Shown here: positions 51,040 to 60,124 of the stretch, in pieces | Numbering within the stretch: the stretch's first letter is position 1 | Layout of the letters: each line of letters starts with the position of its first letter | DNA from: Clostridiales bacterium | Lineage (GTDB): Bacteria > Bacillota > Clostridia > Christensenellales > Borkfalkiaceae | Length of the DNA: 64,000 nt | Assembly (NCBI GenBank): GCA_015055965.1 | Contig: SVHG01000008.1 | Coordinates: 45,434 to 109,433 of the forward strand | Direction: 5' to 3' | Position numbers and translations under genes: made by a program | Notes under the pieces: generated by a model | What the model was told of the DNA's origin: nothing | Seen by the model: the letters and a program-made list of their open reading frames with translations, nothing else | The model's database searches: none

Positions 51040-51513
51040 TTATTTACTATTGTTAGAAAAGCAAGAGCAGTTTTCCTGCCCGCTTAAGCCACACTTTAAA
51101 CAACGGGGCTTTTCAACCGAATTTACCCTATCGTTTTCCACCATGCTTTGAAGTGTAATACCGTCTAAAACGGCGTTAATACCGTTATATAGTTTTTTCC
51201 AAACGAAGCTTGTTCCGCACTTATTACAAGCGCTGTTTTTAACGCAGGTAATAATTTCCAGCTCGTCCTCTAAGGCGCGAACTATTTCGCCGGCTGTGGT
51301 TTCGCTTGCGCTTTTTGCAAGGTAATACCCACCCGAAGTTCCGCGATTTGCCTTTACCACACCCGCAGCCGAAAGAGTACGCATTATGCGCTCTAAATAC
51401 TTAGCGGATACTCCTATTTCCTTTTCTAAATCCTTTGCGGAAAGCATTGCGTTTTCCCTTGCAAGTAAAAAAGCAGCTTGCAAGCCGTAATGTGCCTTGG
51501 ATGAAATTTTCAT
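51040..51513 (-). CDS. iscR: Rrf2-family regulator (IscR-like)
   Basis: 157 aa from ATG 51513, preceded by AAAGGTGG; the frame extends upstream without a better site. Winged helix with KISSKAHYGLQAAFLLA, GVSAKYLERIMRTLSAAGVVKANRGTSGGYYLA. The Cys ligand region is CVKNSACNKCG (C-x5-C-x2-C), and a further C-terminal CLKCGLSGQENCSC is an added cysteine cluster. Rrf2 proteins sense Fe-S status or cysteine. It heads the isc operon and its promoter carries a matching inverted repeat, so autoregulation is likely. Confidence 0.92.
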   Translation of the reverse strand: MKISSKAHYGLQAAFLLARENAMLSAKDLEKEIGVSAKYLERIMRTLSAAGVVKANRGTSGGYYLAKSASETTAGEIVRALEDELEIITCVKNSACNKCGTSFVWKKLYNGINAVLDGITLQSMVENDRVNSVEKPRCLKCGLSGQENCSCFSNNSK

Positions 51514-51525
51514 TTTACCACCTTT

Positions 51526-51582
51526 AATTACTACCAAATCAGTAGCAATTTATATTATACTCACAATTATACCTGTTGTCAA
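51526..51582 (-). promoter_or_regulatory. isc operon promoter with Rrf2-like operator
   Basis: Minus strand TTGACA (51582-51577), 17-bp spacer, TATAAT (51559-51554): perfect consensus. Just downstream, 51526-51550 is an inverted repeat AATT(A/G)CTAC - 7 bp - GTAG(T/C)AATT placed at the start site, a position from which a repressor would block transcription. Confidence 0.75.
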
Positions 51583-51715
51583 TTCAAATATACCCTTAAA
51601 TATAAAATAAAAGGGCGCTTTAAAGATATTTTTTTCATTATTTATAGCAAAATTCACCTTTTTAGAAATATTAACAAAAATTAACTGCATTTTTTTGAAA
51701 GCGTGTAAAAAAACG

Positions 51716-51744
51716 TTGACATAAAGATTTAACTGTGATATCAT
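51716..51744 (+). promoter_or_regulatory. Promoter of lysine riboswitch transcript
   Basis: TTGACA (51716-51721), 17 bp, TATCAT (51739-51744), about 20 bp before the riboswitch. Confidence 0.75.
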
Positions 51745-51762
51745 ATCAGTCGTAAATTTAAT

Positions 51763-51958
51763 AGTCGAATCATAGAATGATTAGAGGCGCAACCTGTAAT
51801 AAGTAACTTTAGATAGACGCTCAAACGTTTAAAACCTAAAGCAGAAAGGTGCGGTTGCCGAAATTTTTAACCGTTTGAGCGGTTAAGAGTTGGGTGCAAG
51901 GAAAATATCTTTGCAACTGTCACAAATTTTTGTGGAGTGCTTTCGTTCGATTTAATTA
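51763..51958 (+). ncRNA. Lysine riboswitch (L box)
   Basis: Core signatures of the L box appear in order: AGAGGCGC (51783-51790), AGTAAC, GCAGAAAGGTGCGGTTGCCGAA (51841-51862, quoted in part: GAAAGG and GCCGAA), GTTGGGTGCAAGG, CAACTGTCAC and GTGGAGTGCT (51932-51941). P1 can form between GTCGAA near 51763 and TTCGAT near 51946. A terminator hairpin follows, so lysine binding should stop transcription of the transporter genes downstream. Confidence 0.9.
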
Positions 51959-51975
51959 CCGTATTTTTGCGTAAT

Positions 51976-52005
51976 AAGGTCGTAGCACTTGCTTCGACCT
52001 TTTTC
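51976..52005 (+). terminator. Riboswitch-controlled terminator
   Basis: AAGGTCG - 12-nt loop - CGACCTT and a T run, 18 bp after the riboswitch core and before the first gene. Confidence 0.85.
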
Positions 52006-52082
52006 TTTTACACAAGGCTTTAACAAAAACTCACACGGTTATGCCTAAAAAAACACACTATATTATTAAGGAGAATCCTAAA

Positions 52083-52964
52083 ATGAAGAAACTACTCACC
52101 CTTTTAACAACCGTTGTTTTAATGCTTTCTTTCGTTGCTTGTGGCGGAAGAGATAAAGTTGACATTTCAACTGCAAAAAATATTCACGATCTCAAAGGTG
52201 CATCAATTGCAGCCCAAAGTGCAACCTTCCACCTTGAAGTATTAAGCCAAATTGACGGCGTTAAAATTTCTGACTATGAAGACTTCCCCGCATTACTTAT
52301 CGCTCTTAACAGCGGTGTTATTGACGGATACGTAGCAGAAGAACCCACCGCTTATGCAGAATGCTTAAGAAACCCCAACCTTGCTTATCTTCCCTTTGTT
52401 AATAACGACACCGGCTTCACAGCAGGTCCTACCGATACGGGTATTGCTATTGCTTTTAAAACAGGAAGCTCTATGGTTCAACCTGTAAACCAAATTCTTG
52501 CAACCATTAATGAATCTACAAAGAAAAAACTTATGGAACAAGCTGTAGAAATGAGTATTAATAAAAACTCTGCATTAAACGAAGAGCTTGCTTTAATTTC
52601 TTCTAACACAAATACATCTAACGGCACTTTAAAAATCGCAATGGAATGCGGATACGATCCTTTTAACTGGACACAAACTTCAAACGTTAACGGCGCTGTT
52701 CCCATTGCAAACGGAACTACCGGTTCTACTCTTTATGCTAACGGTTATGACGTTCAAATTGCAAAATACGTTGCTGCAGAACTTGGAATGGCTTTAGAAA
52801 TTCATCAATATGAATGGAACTCACTTATTCCTGCTGTTCAAATGGGTTCTGTTGACGGCATTATTGCCGGTATGAGCCCCACTGCTGAACGTGAAGCAGA
52901 AGTTGACTTTACTGACTGCTATTACCTTTCTAACCTAGTAGTAATTTACAAGAAAGCAAACTAA
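52083..52964 (+). CDS. Circularly permuted family 3 amino-acid (lysine) binding lipoprotein
   Basis: 293 aa from ATG 52083 (AAGGAGAA upstream; 52041 has no ribosome site). Lipobox FVAC, Cys20. The parts of the family 3 solute-binding fold are in reversed order. Residues 30-158 (KNIHDLKGASIAAQ, SGVIDGYVAEEPTA, GIAIAFKTGSS, LMEQAVEMS) correspond to the second lobe and C-terminal helix. Residues 180-293 (GTLKIAMECGYDPFNWTQ, GYDVQIAKYVAAELGM, MGSVDGIIAGMSPTAERE, VDFTDCYYLSNLVVIYKK) correspond to the normal start of the protein. A linker (159-180) joins them. With a lysine riboswitch upstream, and permease and ATPase downstream, it should be the lysine receptor. Confidence 0.88.
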   Translation: MKKLLTLLTTVVLMLSFVACGGRDKVDISTAKNIHDLKGASIAAQSATFHLEVLSQIDGVKISDYEDFPALLIALNSGVIDGYVAEEPTAYAECLRNPNLAYLPFVNNDTGFTAGPTDTGIAIAFKTGSSMVQPVNQILATINESTKKKLMEQAVEMSINKNSALNEELALISSNTNTSNGTLKIAMECGYDPFNWTQTSNVNGAVPIANGTTGSTLYANGYDVQIAKYVAAELGMALEIHQYEWNSLIPAVQMGSVDGIIAGMSPTAEREAEVDFTDCYYLSNLVVIYKKAN

Positions 52965-52985
52965 CCGCGATTTTAGGTACTAAAA

Positions 52986-53801
52986 ATGCACTCTTTTCCT
53001 ATTCTTACAAACCTACTTGCGACTGCAAGTAATGAGCTTAACTTTTTTGAAAAAGTTATATCTATAATAAAGGATTACTACAATAACATTTTAGAAGGTA
53101 TTGCCAATACCCTTCTTATAGCGTTAATAGGTACCGTAGTGGGATTGATAATAGGTGTTTTAACCGGTTTTATTAGAACAATTCCTACTTCAAAGAATAA
53201 AACGGTAAAAACTATTCAAAAAATAGTAAACGGCGTTATATCTGTATACGTTGAGATATTCCGTGGCACCCCAATGATGGTTCAAGCAATGGTAATATTC
53301 TGGGGATATGCAGGACTTGCAGGCGGTAGCACCCTACCCGTTATCCCCGCAGGTATATTAATAGTTTCTATTAATACCGGTGCTTATATGGCAGAAATTG
53401 TGCGAGGCGGTATTATTTCTATTGATAAAGGCCAATTTGAAGGCGCGCACTCACTAGGAATGAACCATACCCAAACAATGTTTAACGTAATAATTCCGCA
53501 AATGTTCAGAAACATTTTACCTTCAGTAAGCAACGAGTTTGTTATTAACGTAAAAGATACTTCCGTTCTTAACGTTATTGGTGTTTACGAATTGTATAAA
53601 ATAGGTGATATTATTATCAAAGGCAACTTCTGGATGTTTGAAACCTATTTGATTATTTGCGTAATCTACTTTATTTTAACCTTTACTATTACGCGTATAC
53701 TTCGCCTTATAGAAAGAAAACTTGCAGGTAGCGATAATTACGTTATTTGCGGTTCTCAATCTGATCCTAAAGCAGAAATCAAGGTAAGGAGTAACGGCTA
53801 A
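52986..53801 (+). CDS. Amino-acid ABC transporter permease
   Basis: 271 aa with five or more membrane segments. [22 protein letters not shown] begins the HisM/ArtQ-type domain, and [28 protein letters not shown] with the EAA loop ([17 protein letters not shown]) are standard. The downstream ATPase overlaps its stop (TAATG). Only a weak ribosome site is visible, so translation may be coupled to the binding-protein gene 21 bp upstream. Lysine is the likely substrate because of the riboswitch. Confidence 0.93.
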   Translation: MHSFPILTNLLATASNELNFFEKVISIIKDYYNNILEGIANTLLIALIGTVVGLIIGVLTGFIRTIPTSKNKTVKTIQKIVNGVISVYVEIFRGTPMMVQAMVIFWGYAGLAGGSTLPVIPAGILIVSINTGAYMAEIVRGGIISIDKGQFEGAHSLGMNHTQTMFNVIIPQMFRNILPSVSNEFVINVKDTSVLNVIGVYELYKIGDIIIKGNFWMFETYLIICVIYFILTFTITRILRLIERKLAGSDNYVICGSQSDPKAEIKVRSNG

Positions 53802-54538
53802 TGGAAAAAATTATTGAACTTATAAATTTAAAAAAGAGCTTTGGCAATCACGAGGTACTACGCGATATTAACCTTTGCGTTGCAAAAGGCGAGGTCGTTA
53901 GCGTTATTGGCTCTTCAGGCTCCGGTAAAAGCACTATGCTTCGTTGCATTAACCTTTTAGAAGAACCCACCGCGGGAAGCATTTTATATCAAGGTGAAAA
54001 TATTACCCTTAAGGGATTTGACTTAAACGCTTACAGAGCAAAGGTTTGTATGGTTTTTCAGCAGTTTAACCTATTTAACAATATGACTGCGCTAGAAAAC
54101 TGTATTCGCCCACAAACGGTAGTTTTAAGAAAAAGCAAGGAAGAAGCTAAGGCTATTGCTCTTAAAAACCTAGAAAAGGTTGGTATGAGCGCATATATTA
54201 ACGCAAAGCCCGCACAGCTTTCCGGCGGACAAAAGCAACGCGTTGCAATTGCAAGAGCGCTTTGCATGAACCCGGAGGTTATTCTTTTCGACGAGCCCAC
54301 CTCTGCACTAGACCCCGAAATGGTTGGCGAGGTTTTAGAGGTTATGAAGGCGCTTGCTAAAAGCGGACTTACGATGATAGTAGTTACCCACGAAATGGGA
54401 TTTGCTCAAGAGGTTTCTTCAAGAGTTATCTTTATGGACGAGGGATATATAGTTGAAGAGGGTGAGCCCGTTGAATTCTTCACTAACCCCAAAATGCCAA
54501 GGACTAAAGAATTTTTATCTCGCTTTTTAGAAAAATAG
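53801..54538 (+). CDS. Amino-acid ABC transporter ATPase
   Basis: 245 aa, normal for GlnQ/ArtP-type proteins. Walker [11 protein letters not shown]-loop FQQFNLF, signature LSGGQKQR, Walker [15 protein letters not shown] and switch VTHEMGFA are intact. Stop and start overlap with the permease (TAATG). It powers the lysine-type importer of this operon. Confidence 0.95.
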   Translation: MEKIIELINLKKSFGNHEVLRDINLCVAKGEVVSVIGSSGSGKSTMLRCINLLEEPTAGSILYQGENITLKGFDLNAYRAKVCMVFQQFNLFNNMTALENCIRPQTVVLRKSKEEAKAIALKNLEKVGMSAYINAKPAQLSGGQKQRVAIARALCMNPEVILFDEPTSALDPEMVGEVLEVMKALAKSGLTMIVVTHEMGFAQEVSSRVIFMDEGYIVEEGEPVEFFTNPKMPRTKEFLSRFLEK

Positions 54539-54553
54539 TAATAAAAAATGAGC

Positions 54554-54591
54554 AACGCCGTTGGTTTTTAATTACCAACGGCGTTTTTTTG
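54554..54591 (+). terminator. Terminator of the amino-acid transporter operon
   Basis: AACGCCGTTGG / CCAACGGCGTT stem with an A/T loop and a T run. Confidence 0.9.
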
Positions 54592-54675
54592 CGTTCTAAA
54601 AAATAAGCCCTGCAGTAACATTAAAACGCACTGCAAGACTTAAAAAAAAGGAGAAAAAAAGGCGTATAATTACTT

Positions 54676-55269
54676 TTATTCGTCTTTAAGATGAAGCATA
54701 ACCATACCCTGCTTTGCAAAGCATAAGGGGCAGGTTTCCCATGCTTCCTTGGATTCATGCTCGTAACCGCAAGCAGCGCATTTCCACTTAACAACCTTAG
54801 GCTTTTTATATAAAGTGCCGTTTTTAACCTGCTCGTACAAATCCTTAAAGAGCATGTGGTGGCAGTTTTCTACACCTATAATATGTTCGTATAAGGTTGC
54901 AATTTCTTCAAACCCCTCTTCTTCAGCAATCTTTTTATGGGCGGGATAAATTGATGAAAATTCCGCGTATTCATCCTCTGAAGAAATTCTTAAATTTTCT
55001 TCCAAATCCCACTTTTGCTTAAAGGGATAGTCTGCACAAAATTCAATTTTTTCTAAAACCTCGTTGCTTTTTACCTTTTGAATAAAGGTATAAAACATTC
55101 TTGCATGGTTAAACTCGTTAAAAACCACCTTATCTATTACTTCCGCAAGGCAGTTTAAGCCCTGATTTCTTGCGCCGTATTCAATAAACTTATAACGCGT
55201 TCTTGCCTGACATTCGCCTGCAAAATCCTTTGCAAGATTTAAAAAGGTTTGACTTGTTTCTAATTTCAT
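54676..55269 (-). CDS. Rubrerythrin-like protein
   Basis: 197 aa from ATG 55269 (GGAGG in the upstream region; the frame extends to 55299). The four-helix diiron part has FAGECQARTRYKFIEYGARNQ and FNEFNHARMFYTFI, with a later EEGFEEIATLYEHIIGVENCHH. The C-terminal rubredoxin-like centre is WKCAACGYEHESKEAWETCPLC. Rubrerythrins reduce peroxide in anaerobes. Call secure. It stands alone, transcribed toward the transporter operon. Confidence 0.92.
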   Translation of the reverse strand: MKLETSQTFLNLAKDFAGECQARTRYKFIEYGARNQGLNCLAEVIDKVVFNEFNHARMFYTFIQKVKSNEVLEKIEFCADYPFKQKWDLEENLRISSEDEYAEFSSIYPAHKKIAEEEGFEEIATLYEHIIGVENCHHMLFKDLYEQVKNGTLYKKPKVVKWKCAACGYEHESKEAWETCPLCFAKQGMVMLHLKDE

Positions 55270-55345
55270 AAAAAATACCTCCGAGAAAATGATTTCCAAC
55301 GGAGGCTTTTTTTATACTTAAATTATGATTTTAGTTTTTTTGTTT

Positions 55346-56581
55346 TTAATAGTTAATAAGCTCGTTAAATACCTTAACGCAATATCTATCCGTCATACCG
55401 GCGATATAATCGAATATTGCCTGAACGTAAACCTTTTTATCTGAAAGATTTGCATAAATCTTGTGATTTAAGCAGTTTTGTGAAATTGGTTGATATTTGG
55501 GGGGTAAATTATTAATATCGGTATATTTTGCTAAGAATCCCCTAAACTCGTTCATTAAGGTAGGATACTTTTTAGATTTAGCCTTTAAGGATGCAAATAA
55601 GTTATCTTCTGAATATGCGTTATATAAAATTTCAAAAATATCGTTAAGAATCATTTCCGCATACTTTTTAAAGGAATTAAATCTTTCGTTATCGTAGATA
55701 TATTTATAGTTAAACTTTTTAATTTTGTTTAGCGTATCAGACATTTCTTCCGATAAGCAAATACCCTTTTCAGGCGAGCTTGACTCACAAATATCCACTA
55801 TCATATTACTCATAATGGTACTGGTGTTAACAACGCTGTTTTCGTTTAGCTTAACGATTTTAGAAAGCTCTTTTAAATTACTTTCCGTTAAGAAGCCCAG
55901 ATTAATAGCGTCTTCTATATCTCTGCCAACGTAAGCAATCTTATCTGAAATCTTAACAACGCAACCCTCGTAAGTAGCGGGATTATATTCACCGGGAAGG
56001 TTAAAGTCGCGCTCTAGGTCGATAAACTCACTTCTGGGCATGATTTGGTTAATGTCCTTTTCCCCACAGTGGGAAATAATTCCGTCACGCACGGCGTAGG
56101 TTAAATTAAGGTTTTTTTCGTTGTTATTACGGTCAGGTAAAAGCTCTACGTTATCAACGAAATATAAGCTGTTGCGTTCGTGCCAAAACTTTCTTCCCAA
56201 ATGCGCCAAGTGAAGCTTGTTAATAACGCTCTCACCGTAATGACCGAAGGGCGCGTGACCTAAATCGTGGCCGATAGAAATAGTTCTTGTTAGCTCGTCG
56301 TTTAAGCCAAGCCATTTTGCAATAGTACAGCTTACCGATTCAACGTGCCAAACGTGTTCCATTCTGGTACAAATATGGTCGCTTTCTATGTTATAGAAAA
56401 CCTGCGTTTTATGCTTTAATCTTCTGAACGCGGTAGAATGTAGAATACGGGTGTAATCGCGCTCAAAGGGAGTGCGAAGCTCCGTTTGCGATTGAAATAT
56501 GGGATTTTCCCTTTTTATTAATTTTTCATAATTAGGATTGTGCTCTCTTGCAGAAACCTCGTAAAAGGTATTTCTTTTCAT
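55346..56581 (-). CDS. dgt: dGTP triphosphohydrolase-like HD protein
   Basis: 411 aa. The HD-domain core is RILHSTAFRRLKHKTQVF, RMEHVWHVESVSCTIAKWLGL and ISIGHDLGHAPFGHYGE, with the later KISDKIAYVGRDIEDAI Asp. This matches Dgt-type dNTP hydrolases, which release triphosphate and limit dNTP pools. A stand-alone regulator role in defence is known for some relatives, but nothing here suggests it. It is 28 bp from rsmE, so they probably form an operon. Confidence 0.9.
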   Translation of the reverse strand: MKRNTFYEVSAREHNPNYEKLIKRENPIFQSQTELRTPFERDYTRILHSTAFRRLKHKTQVFYNIESDHICTRMEHVWHVESVSCTIAKWLGLNDELTRTISIGHDLGHAPFGHYGESVINKLHLAHLGRKFWHERNSLYFVDNVELLPDRNNNEKNLNLTYAVRDGIISHCGEKDINQIMPRSEFIDLERDFNLPGEYNPATYEGCVVKISDKIAYVGRDIEDAINLGFLTESNLKELSKIVKLNENSVVNTSTIMSNMIVDICESSSPEKGICLSEEMSDTLNKIKKFNYKYIYDNERFNSFKKYAEMILNDIFEILYNAYSEDNLFASLKAKSKKYPTLMNEFRGFLAKYTDINNLPPKYQPISQNCLNHKIYANLSDKKVYVQAIFDYIAGMTDRYCVKVFNELINY

Positions 56582-56609
56582 AATTCACTCCTTATCTAGA
56601 TTTTAGTAA

Positions 56610-57326
56610 TTACTTTAATTCGCCAAGGGCGTTCATAACTATTGCGGTTAGCGCAATACAAGCCGTTTCCGCCCTTAAAATTCTTTTGCCCAAGTATACC
56701 GTTTTATATTGCATTTGGTTAGCTATCTGACCTTCTTCAATAGAAAAGCCACCCTCACTTCCAACAACGATTGCAGTTGAGCCCTGCATTTCATTTAATA
56801 TCGTATCACTTTTAGTTGCAAACTCACAGGCAAAAAGCTTATTCACATATTCCCTTCCGTACTCAAGCGCGCTTTTAAAATCATTAGCGTAAACAACCTT
56901 GGGAGCTATTGCCCTACCGCATTGTTTAGCTGCTTCTACGGAAACCTTATTTAATCTTTCCAGCTTATTATCGTTCATATATGCAGAAGAAAATTCAGAT
57001 GAAAAAACGACTATTTTTTTAACGCCAAGCTCCGTTGCCTTTTGCACGATAAGCTCCGTTTTATCCCCCTTTAGATAGCCGGCGATAAGTAAAACGTCTT
57101 CCTTGCATTCGCATTCGTTAAGAGCTTTTTCTTCTACCTTAGCAACTAAGTCCTTTTTGTTAATTTTGTTAATTACGGCAAGATATTCGTAACCGGAATT
57201 ATCGCAAAGTAAAATTCTTTCCCCTTCCTTAACGCGTAAAACGTTAACCGCGTGGCGAAATTCTTCACCCTCTATTACCGTTAAATCCGCAACGGATTCA
57301 ACGAAAAATCTTCTGTATCCTGCCAT
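56610..57326 (-). CDS. rsmE: 16S rRNA m3U1498 methyltransferase
   Basis: 238 aa. SPOUT fold: RRFFVESVADL and GEEFRHAVNVLRVKEGE at the PUA-like N-terminus, LIAGYLKGDKTELIVQKATELGVK and the knot motif VVGSEGGFSIEEG with LGKRILRAETA. RsmE methylates U1498 of 16S rRNA. Upstream gene of the short pair with dgt. Confidence 0.94.
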   Translation of the reverse strand: MAGYRRFFVESVADLTVIEGEEFRHAVNVLRVKEGERILLCDNSGYEYLAVINKINKKDLVAKVEEKALNECECKEDVLLIAGYLKGDKTELIVQKATELGVKKIVVFSSEFSSAYMNDNKLERLNKVSVEAAKQCGRAIAPKVVYANDFKSALEYGREYVNKLFACEFATKSDTILNEMQGSTAIVVGSEGGFSIEEGQIANQMQYKTVYLGKRILRAETACIALTAIVMNALGELK

Positions 57327-57437
57327 TTTTGTTAATTTTCCTTATTCCTGTTTACGCCTACATTTTAATATATTTATAGTGCTTTGTCAACTATTATATA
57401 AAAATTTTATAAAAAATACCAAAATTTGCAGTAAAAA

Positions 57438-57472
57438 AGTGGCGGATAATCGACCTATTCCCCCACTTTTAC
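57438..57472 (-). terminator. Hairpin with 20-bp motif in the loop
   Basis: AAAAGTGG / CCACTTTT stem (minus strand) whose loop contains a copy of the 20-bp motif (GCGGATAATCGACCTATTC, 57442-57460), with a T-rich tail. A probable terminator of the ZIP gene. Confidence 0.6.
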
Positions 57473-57522
57473 AATATTTTATTTAATTTTTAACCAAAAA
57501 CAGGCAAATTTTACTCCAACTA

Positions 57523-57542
57523 GCCGTTAATCGACTTATAGC
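57523..57542. repeat. 20-bp interspersed intergenic motif
   Basis: GCCGTTAATCGACTTATAGC, a full-length copy in the reverse orientation. Family described at 51018-51038. Confidence 0.65.
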
Positions 57543-57612
57543 ATAATTTTTGGTAAATTTAGTTTTGACTCCACCCTAAAAAAGCGCTTATATTTTACCG
57601 GTAAATCCTTTT

Positions 57613-58365
57613 TTAACCAAGTAAAAAATCCATCGCCATCATAAAGCAAAAGCCAATAAGTAAGGCGTACGTTGCCCCCCTTTCGCTACCGTGCGCGTGC
57701 GTTTCGGGTATCATTTCATCACTAATTACGTAAAGCATAGTTCCGCCTGCAAACGCCAAAGCAAAGGGTAAAATAAACTCACCTATTTTAACTGCAAAAT
57801 AGCCTAAAAGCGTTCCGACAACCTCTACCAAGCCTGTAATAAGGGCGCAAATAAAGGTCTTCTTTTTAGAAACGCCCGCAGCAAGCATAGGCGCTATTAT
57901 AACCATTCCTTCAGGAATATTTTGTAACGCAATACCAAGCGCAATTATAAACGCCCTAGTAATATCGCCAGAGCCAAAGCCAACGCCTGCGGCAATACCT
58001 TCCGGTAAATTGTGAATTCCTATTGCAATTACGAATAAAAGCACCTTACTTAAGCTTTTGTTATTTCCTTCACTAGCTTCCGGCTTAACCAAATTATGAA
58101 TATGGGGTACCAGCTTATCTACTAGGTTTAAGCAAACAGCCCCAACGAAAACGCCCGCAATAGTTATTAACACGGCGTATTTTCCGCCCCCTTCTAAAGA
58201 AGGAATAATTAAACCGAAAACCGCAGCTGCAAGCATAACGCCTGCGGCAAATGCAAGAACTATATCAGAAAACCTATGCGTTAAGTTTTTAAAAGCAAAT
58301 CCTATAACCGCGCCGATAACGGTTGCTCCGCCAACGCCAAGCGCAGTTAGTAAAACCATTTCCAT
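57613..58365 (-). CDS. ZIP-family metal transporter
   Basis: 250 aa with about eight membrane segments. HNLPEGIAAGVGFG on one helix and ALQNIPEGMVIIAPM on the next are the ZIP metal-site helices (HNxPEG and xNxPEG). These transporters import zinc or other divalent ions down a gradient. The His/Gly loop HIHNLVKPEASEGN is the usual variable metal-binding loop. A single gene with the motif-bearing hairpin after it. Confidence 0.93.
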   Translation of the reverse strand: MEMVLLTALGVGGATVIGAVIGFAFKNLTHRFSDIVLAFAAGVMLAAAVFGLIIPSLEGGGKYAVLITIAGVFVGAVCLNLVDKLVPHIHNLVKPEASEGNNKSLSKVLLFVIAIGIHNLPEGIAAGVGFGSGDITRAFIIALGIALQNIPEGMVIIAPMLAAGVSKKKTFICALITGLVEVVGTLLGYFAVKIGEFILPFALAFAGGTMLYVISDEMIPETHAHGSERGATYALLIGFCFMMAMDFLLG

Positions 58366-58452
58366 AATAAATCCCTATAATTATTTTTTTTATATTGTAG
58401 CATAGCCTAAAAAATATGTCAACTATGAAATAAAAATATCTATAAAATAAAA

Positions 58453-58490
58453 ATGAGTTCAGCAAAAAACACCAAACTCATCTTAATACT
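58453..58490 (-). terminator. Terminator of hexuronate operon
   Basis: Minus strand ATGAGTT - 15-nt loop - AACTCAT followed by TTTTATTTT, after kdgK. Confidence 0.75.
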
Positions 58491-58542
58491 ATTAATAAAA
58501 TTCTTTAAGCGGTTTAAAAAACACGATATATTGCTTAAAATA

Positions 58543-59565
58543 TTATCTTTGAACACGACCGCTACCGTCACCGCCGGCAAGCTTTTCTACTTCTGCAACG
58601 CCAACTCTGTTATAATCGCCTTCTACAGAGTGCTTTAATGCAGATGCAGCAACTGCAAATTCAATTGCGCCTTGGGTTGATTTACCCTTTAATAAAGCGT
58701 AAATTAAGCCACCGCCAAATGAATCGCCACCGCCAACTCTATCTACTATATGAAGGTGGTAAGACTTAGAGAAGCAATAGTTTTCGCCGTCGTAAAGCAT
58801 ACCTGCCCAGTCGTTATCGCTTGCAGAGATAGAGGAACGTAAAGTAATTGCAACCTTTTCAAAGCCAAACTTATCTGCAAGCTGTTTTGCAACTGACTTA
58901 TAGCCCTCGTGGTTAAGCTTTCCGCCGTAAATATCCGTATTTTCTGCTTCTATACCAAAAACGTCTTTAGCGTCTTCTTCGTTAGAAATGCAAACGTCTA
59001 CGTATTTGCAAAGCTCACTCATAACCTCGCGCGCCTTATCCCTTGACCATAGCTTTCCGCGGTAGTTTAAATCGCAAGAAACCTTAACGCCCATAGCCTT
59101 TGCCTGCTTGCAAGCTTCTAAGCAAATTTGGGGAAGATTTCCGCCTAGAGCGGGGGTAATGCCTGTAAAGTGAAACCAGTCTGCTCCTTCAAAGATTTCT
59201 TTCCAGTTAAAATCGCTTAATGATGCTTCTGCAATAGCGGAATGCGCTCTATCGTAAATACAAACTGAACCGCGTTGAGAAGCGCCCTTTTCTAAGTAAT
59301 AAATACCAACTCTATCGCCACCGCGAACAACCTTAGAGGTATCTACGCCAAAGTAACGAAGTGAGTTTACTGCCGCTTGACCTATTGCGTGTGCGGGAAG
59401 CTTGGTAACGTAAACGCTATCTAACCCGTAATTAGCAAGTGAAACCGCAACGTTAGCTTCACCACCGCCAAAGGTGGCCTGCATTTGATCGTTTTGAAAA
59501 AATCTATAATAGCCGTTGGGTGCAAGGCGAAGCATAAGCTCGCCAAAGGTAACTACTCTTTTCAT
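58543..59565 (-). CDS. kdgK: 2-keto-3-deoxygluconate kinase (PfkB family)
   Basis: 340 aa. FGELMLRLAPNGYYRFFQND at the substrate end, GGGEANVAVSLANYG, and the second PfkB signature VDRVGGGDSFGGGLIYALLKG with the catalytic Asp. It phosphorylates KDG to KDPG. It lies 1 bp after the KDPG aldolase gene in a five-gene operon, so the assignment is strongly supported by context. Confidence 0.92.
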   Translation of the reverse strand: MKRVVTFGELMLRLAPNGYYRFFQNDQMQATFGGGEANVAVSLANYGLDSVYVTKLPAHAIGQAAVNSLRYFGVDTSKVVRGGDRVGIYYLEKGASQRGSVCIYDRAHSAIAEASLSDFNWKEIFEGADWFHFTGITPALGGNLPQICLEACKQAKAMGVKVSCDLNYRGKLWSRDKAREVMSELCKYVDVCISNEEDAKDVFGIEAENTDIYGGKLNHEGYKSVAKQLADKFGFEKVAITLRSSISASDNDWAGMLYDGENYCFSKSYHLHIVDRVGGGDSFGGGLIYALLKGKSTQGAIEFAVAASALKHSVEGDYNRVGVAEVEKLAGGDGSGRVQR

Positions 59566-59566
59566 T

Positions 59567-60124
59567 TTACTTTTCCCCCTTCATTTTTTCAAGAGCTTCT
59601 TTTACAAAAAAGCTTCCGCCGATAGCAGCAATCTTATCGAATGCTAAAAACTCGTCTATATTACTTCTGTCAACACCGCCGGTAGGAATAAATTTTACCT
59701 GTGGGAAGGGTGCTGAAAGAGCCTTAATGGCCTTTAAACCGCCGTAAACGTTTGCGGGGAAGAACTTAACGGTAGTAATACCAAGCTCTAACGCCTGCAT
59801 AATTTCGGTGGGGGTTACGCAACCGGGATAATAGGGAATTTTCCTTTCGTTGCACATTTTAGCAACCGCAACTGATAAGCCGGGTGAAACTATAAAGGTT
59901 GCGCCGGCCTTAAGAGCAGCTTCACATTGTTCTGCGTTTATAACCGTACCTGCGCCGATTTCCATATCGGGATAATTCTTGCAAGCGTAAGCAATAGCTT
60001 CTGCAGCGCAAGCGGTACGGAAGGTAATTTCCGCGCAATTTATTCCGCTATTTTTTAAAGCGGTAAGTATAGTATCTGTTTCGCTTAGTTCTTTAATAAC
60101 TACTACGGGAATACATCTTTCCAT
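59567..60124 (-). CDS. eda: KDPG aldolase
   Basis: 185 aa, a little short because the N-terminus begins almost at the first strand. AEITFRTACAAEAIAY, GAGTVINAEQCEAALKAGATFIVSPG, GCVTPTEIMQAL and the Schiff-base lysine in TTVKFFPAN, followed by FIPTGGVDRSNIDEFL. It splits KDPG into pyruvate and glyceraldehyde-3-phosphate. Its start overlaps the uxaC stop by 1 bp. Confidence 0.94.
   Translation of the reverse strand: MERCIPVVVIKELSETDTILTALKNSGINCAEITFRTACAAEAIAYACKNYPDMEIGAGTVINAEQCEAALKAGATFIVSPGLSVAVAKMCNERKIPYYPGCVTPTEIMQALELGITTVKFFPANVYGGLKAIKALSAPFPQVKFIPTGGVDRSNIDEFLAFDKIAAIGGSFFVKEALEKMKGEK

Noticed and set aside
51550..51744. A 64-codon minus-strand frame upstream of the isc regulator.
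   Set aside because: It overlaps two promoters and has no ribosome site.
55346..56581. The dGTPase as a defence dNTP-depletion gene.
   Set aside because: It pairs with rsmE in a housekeeping setting and matches ordinary Dgt proteins.
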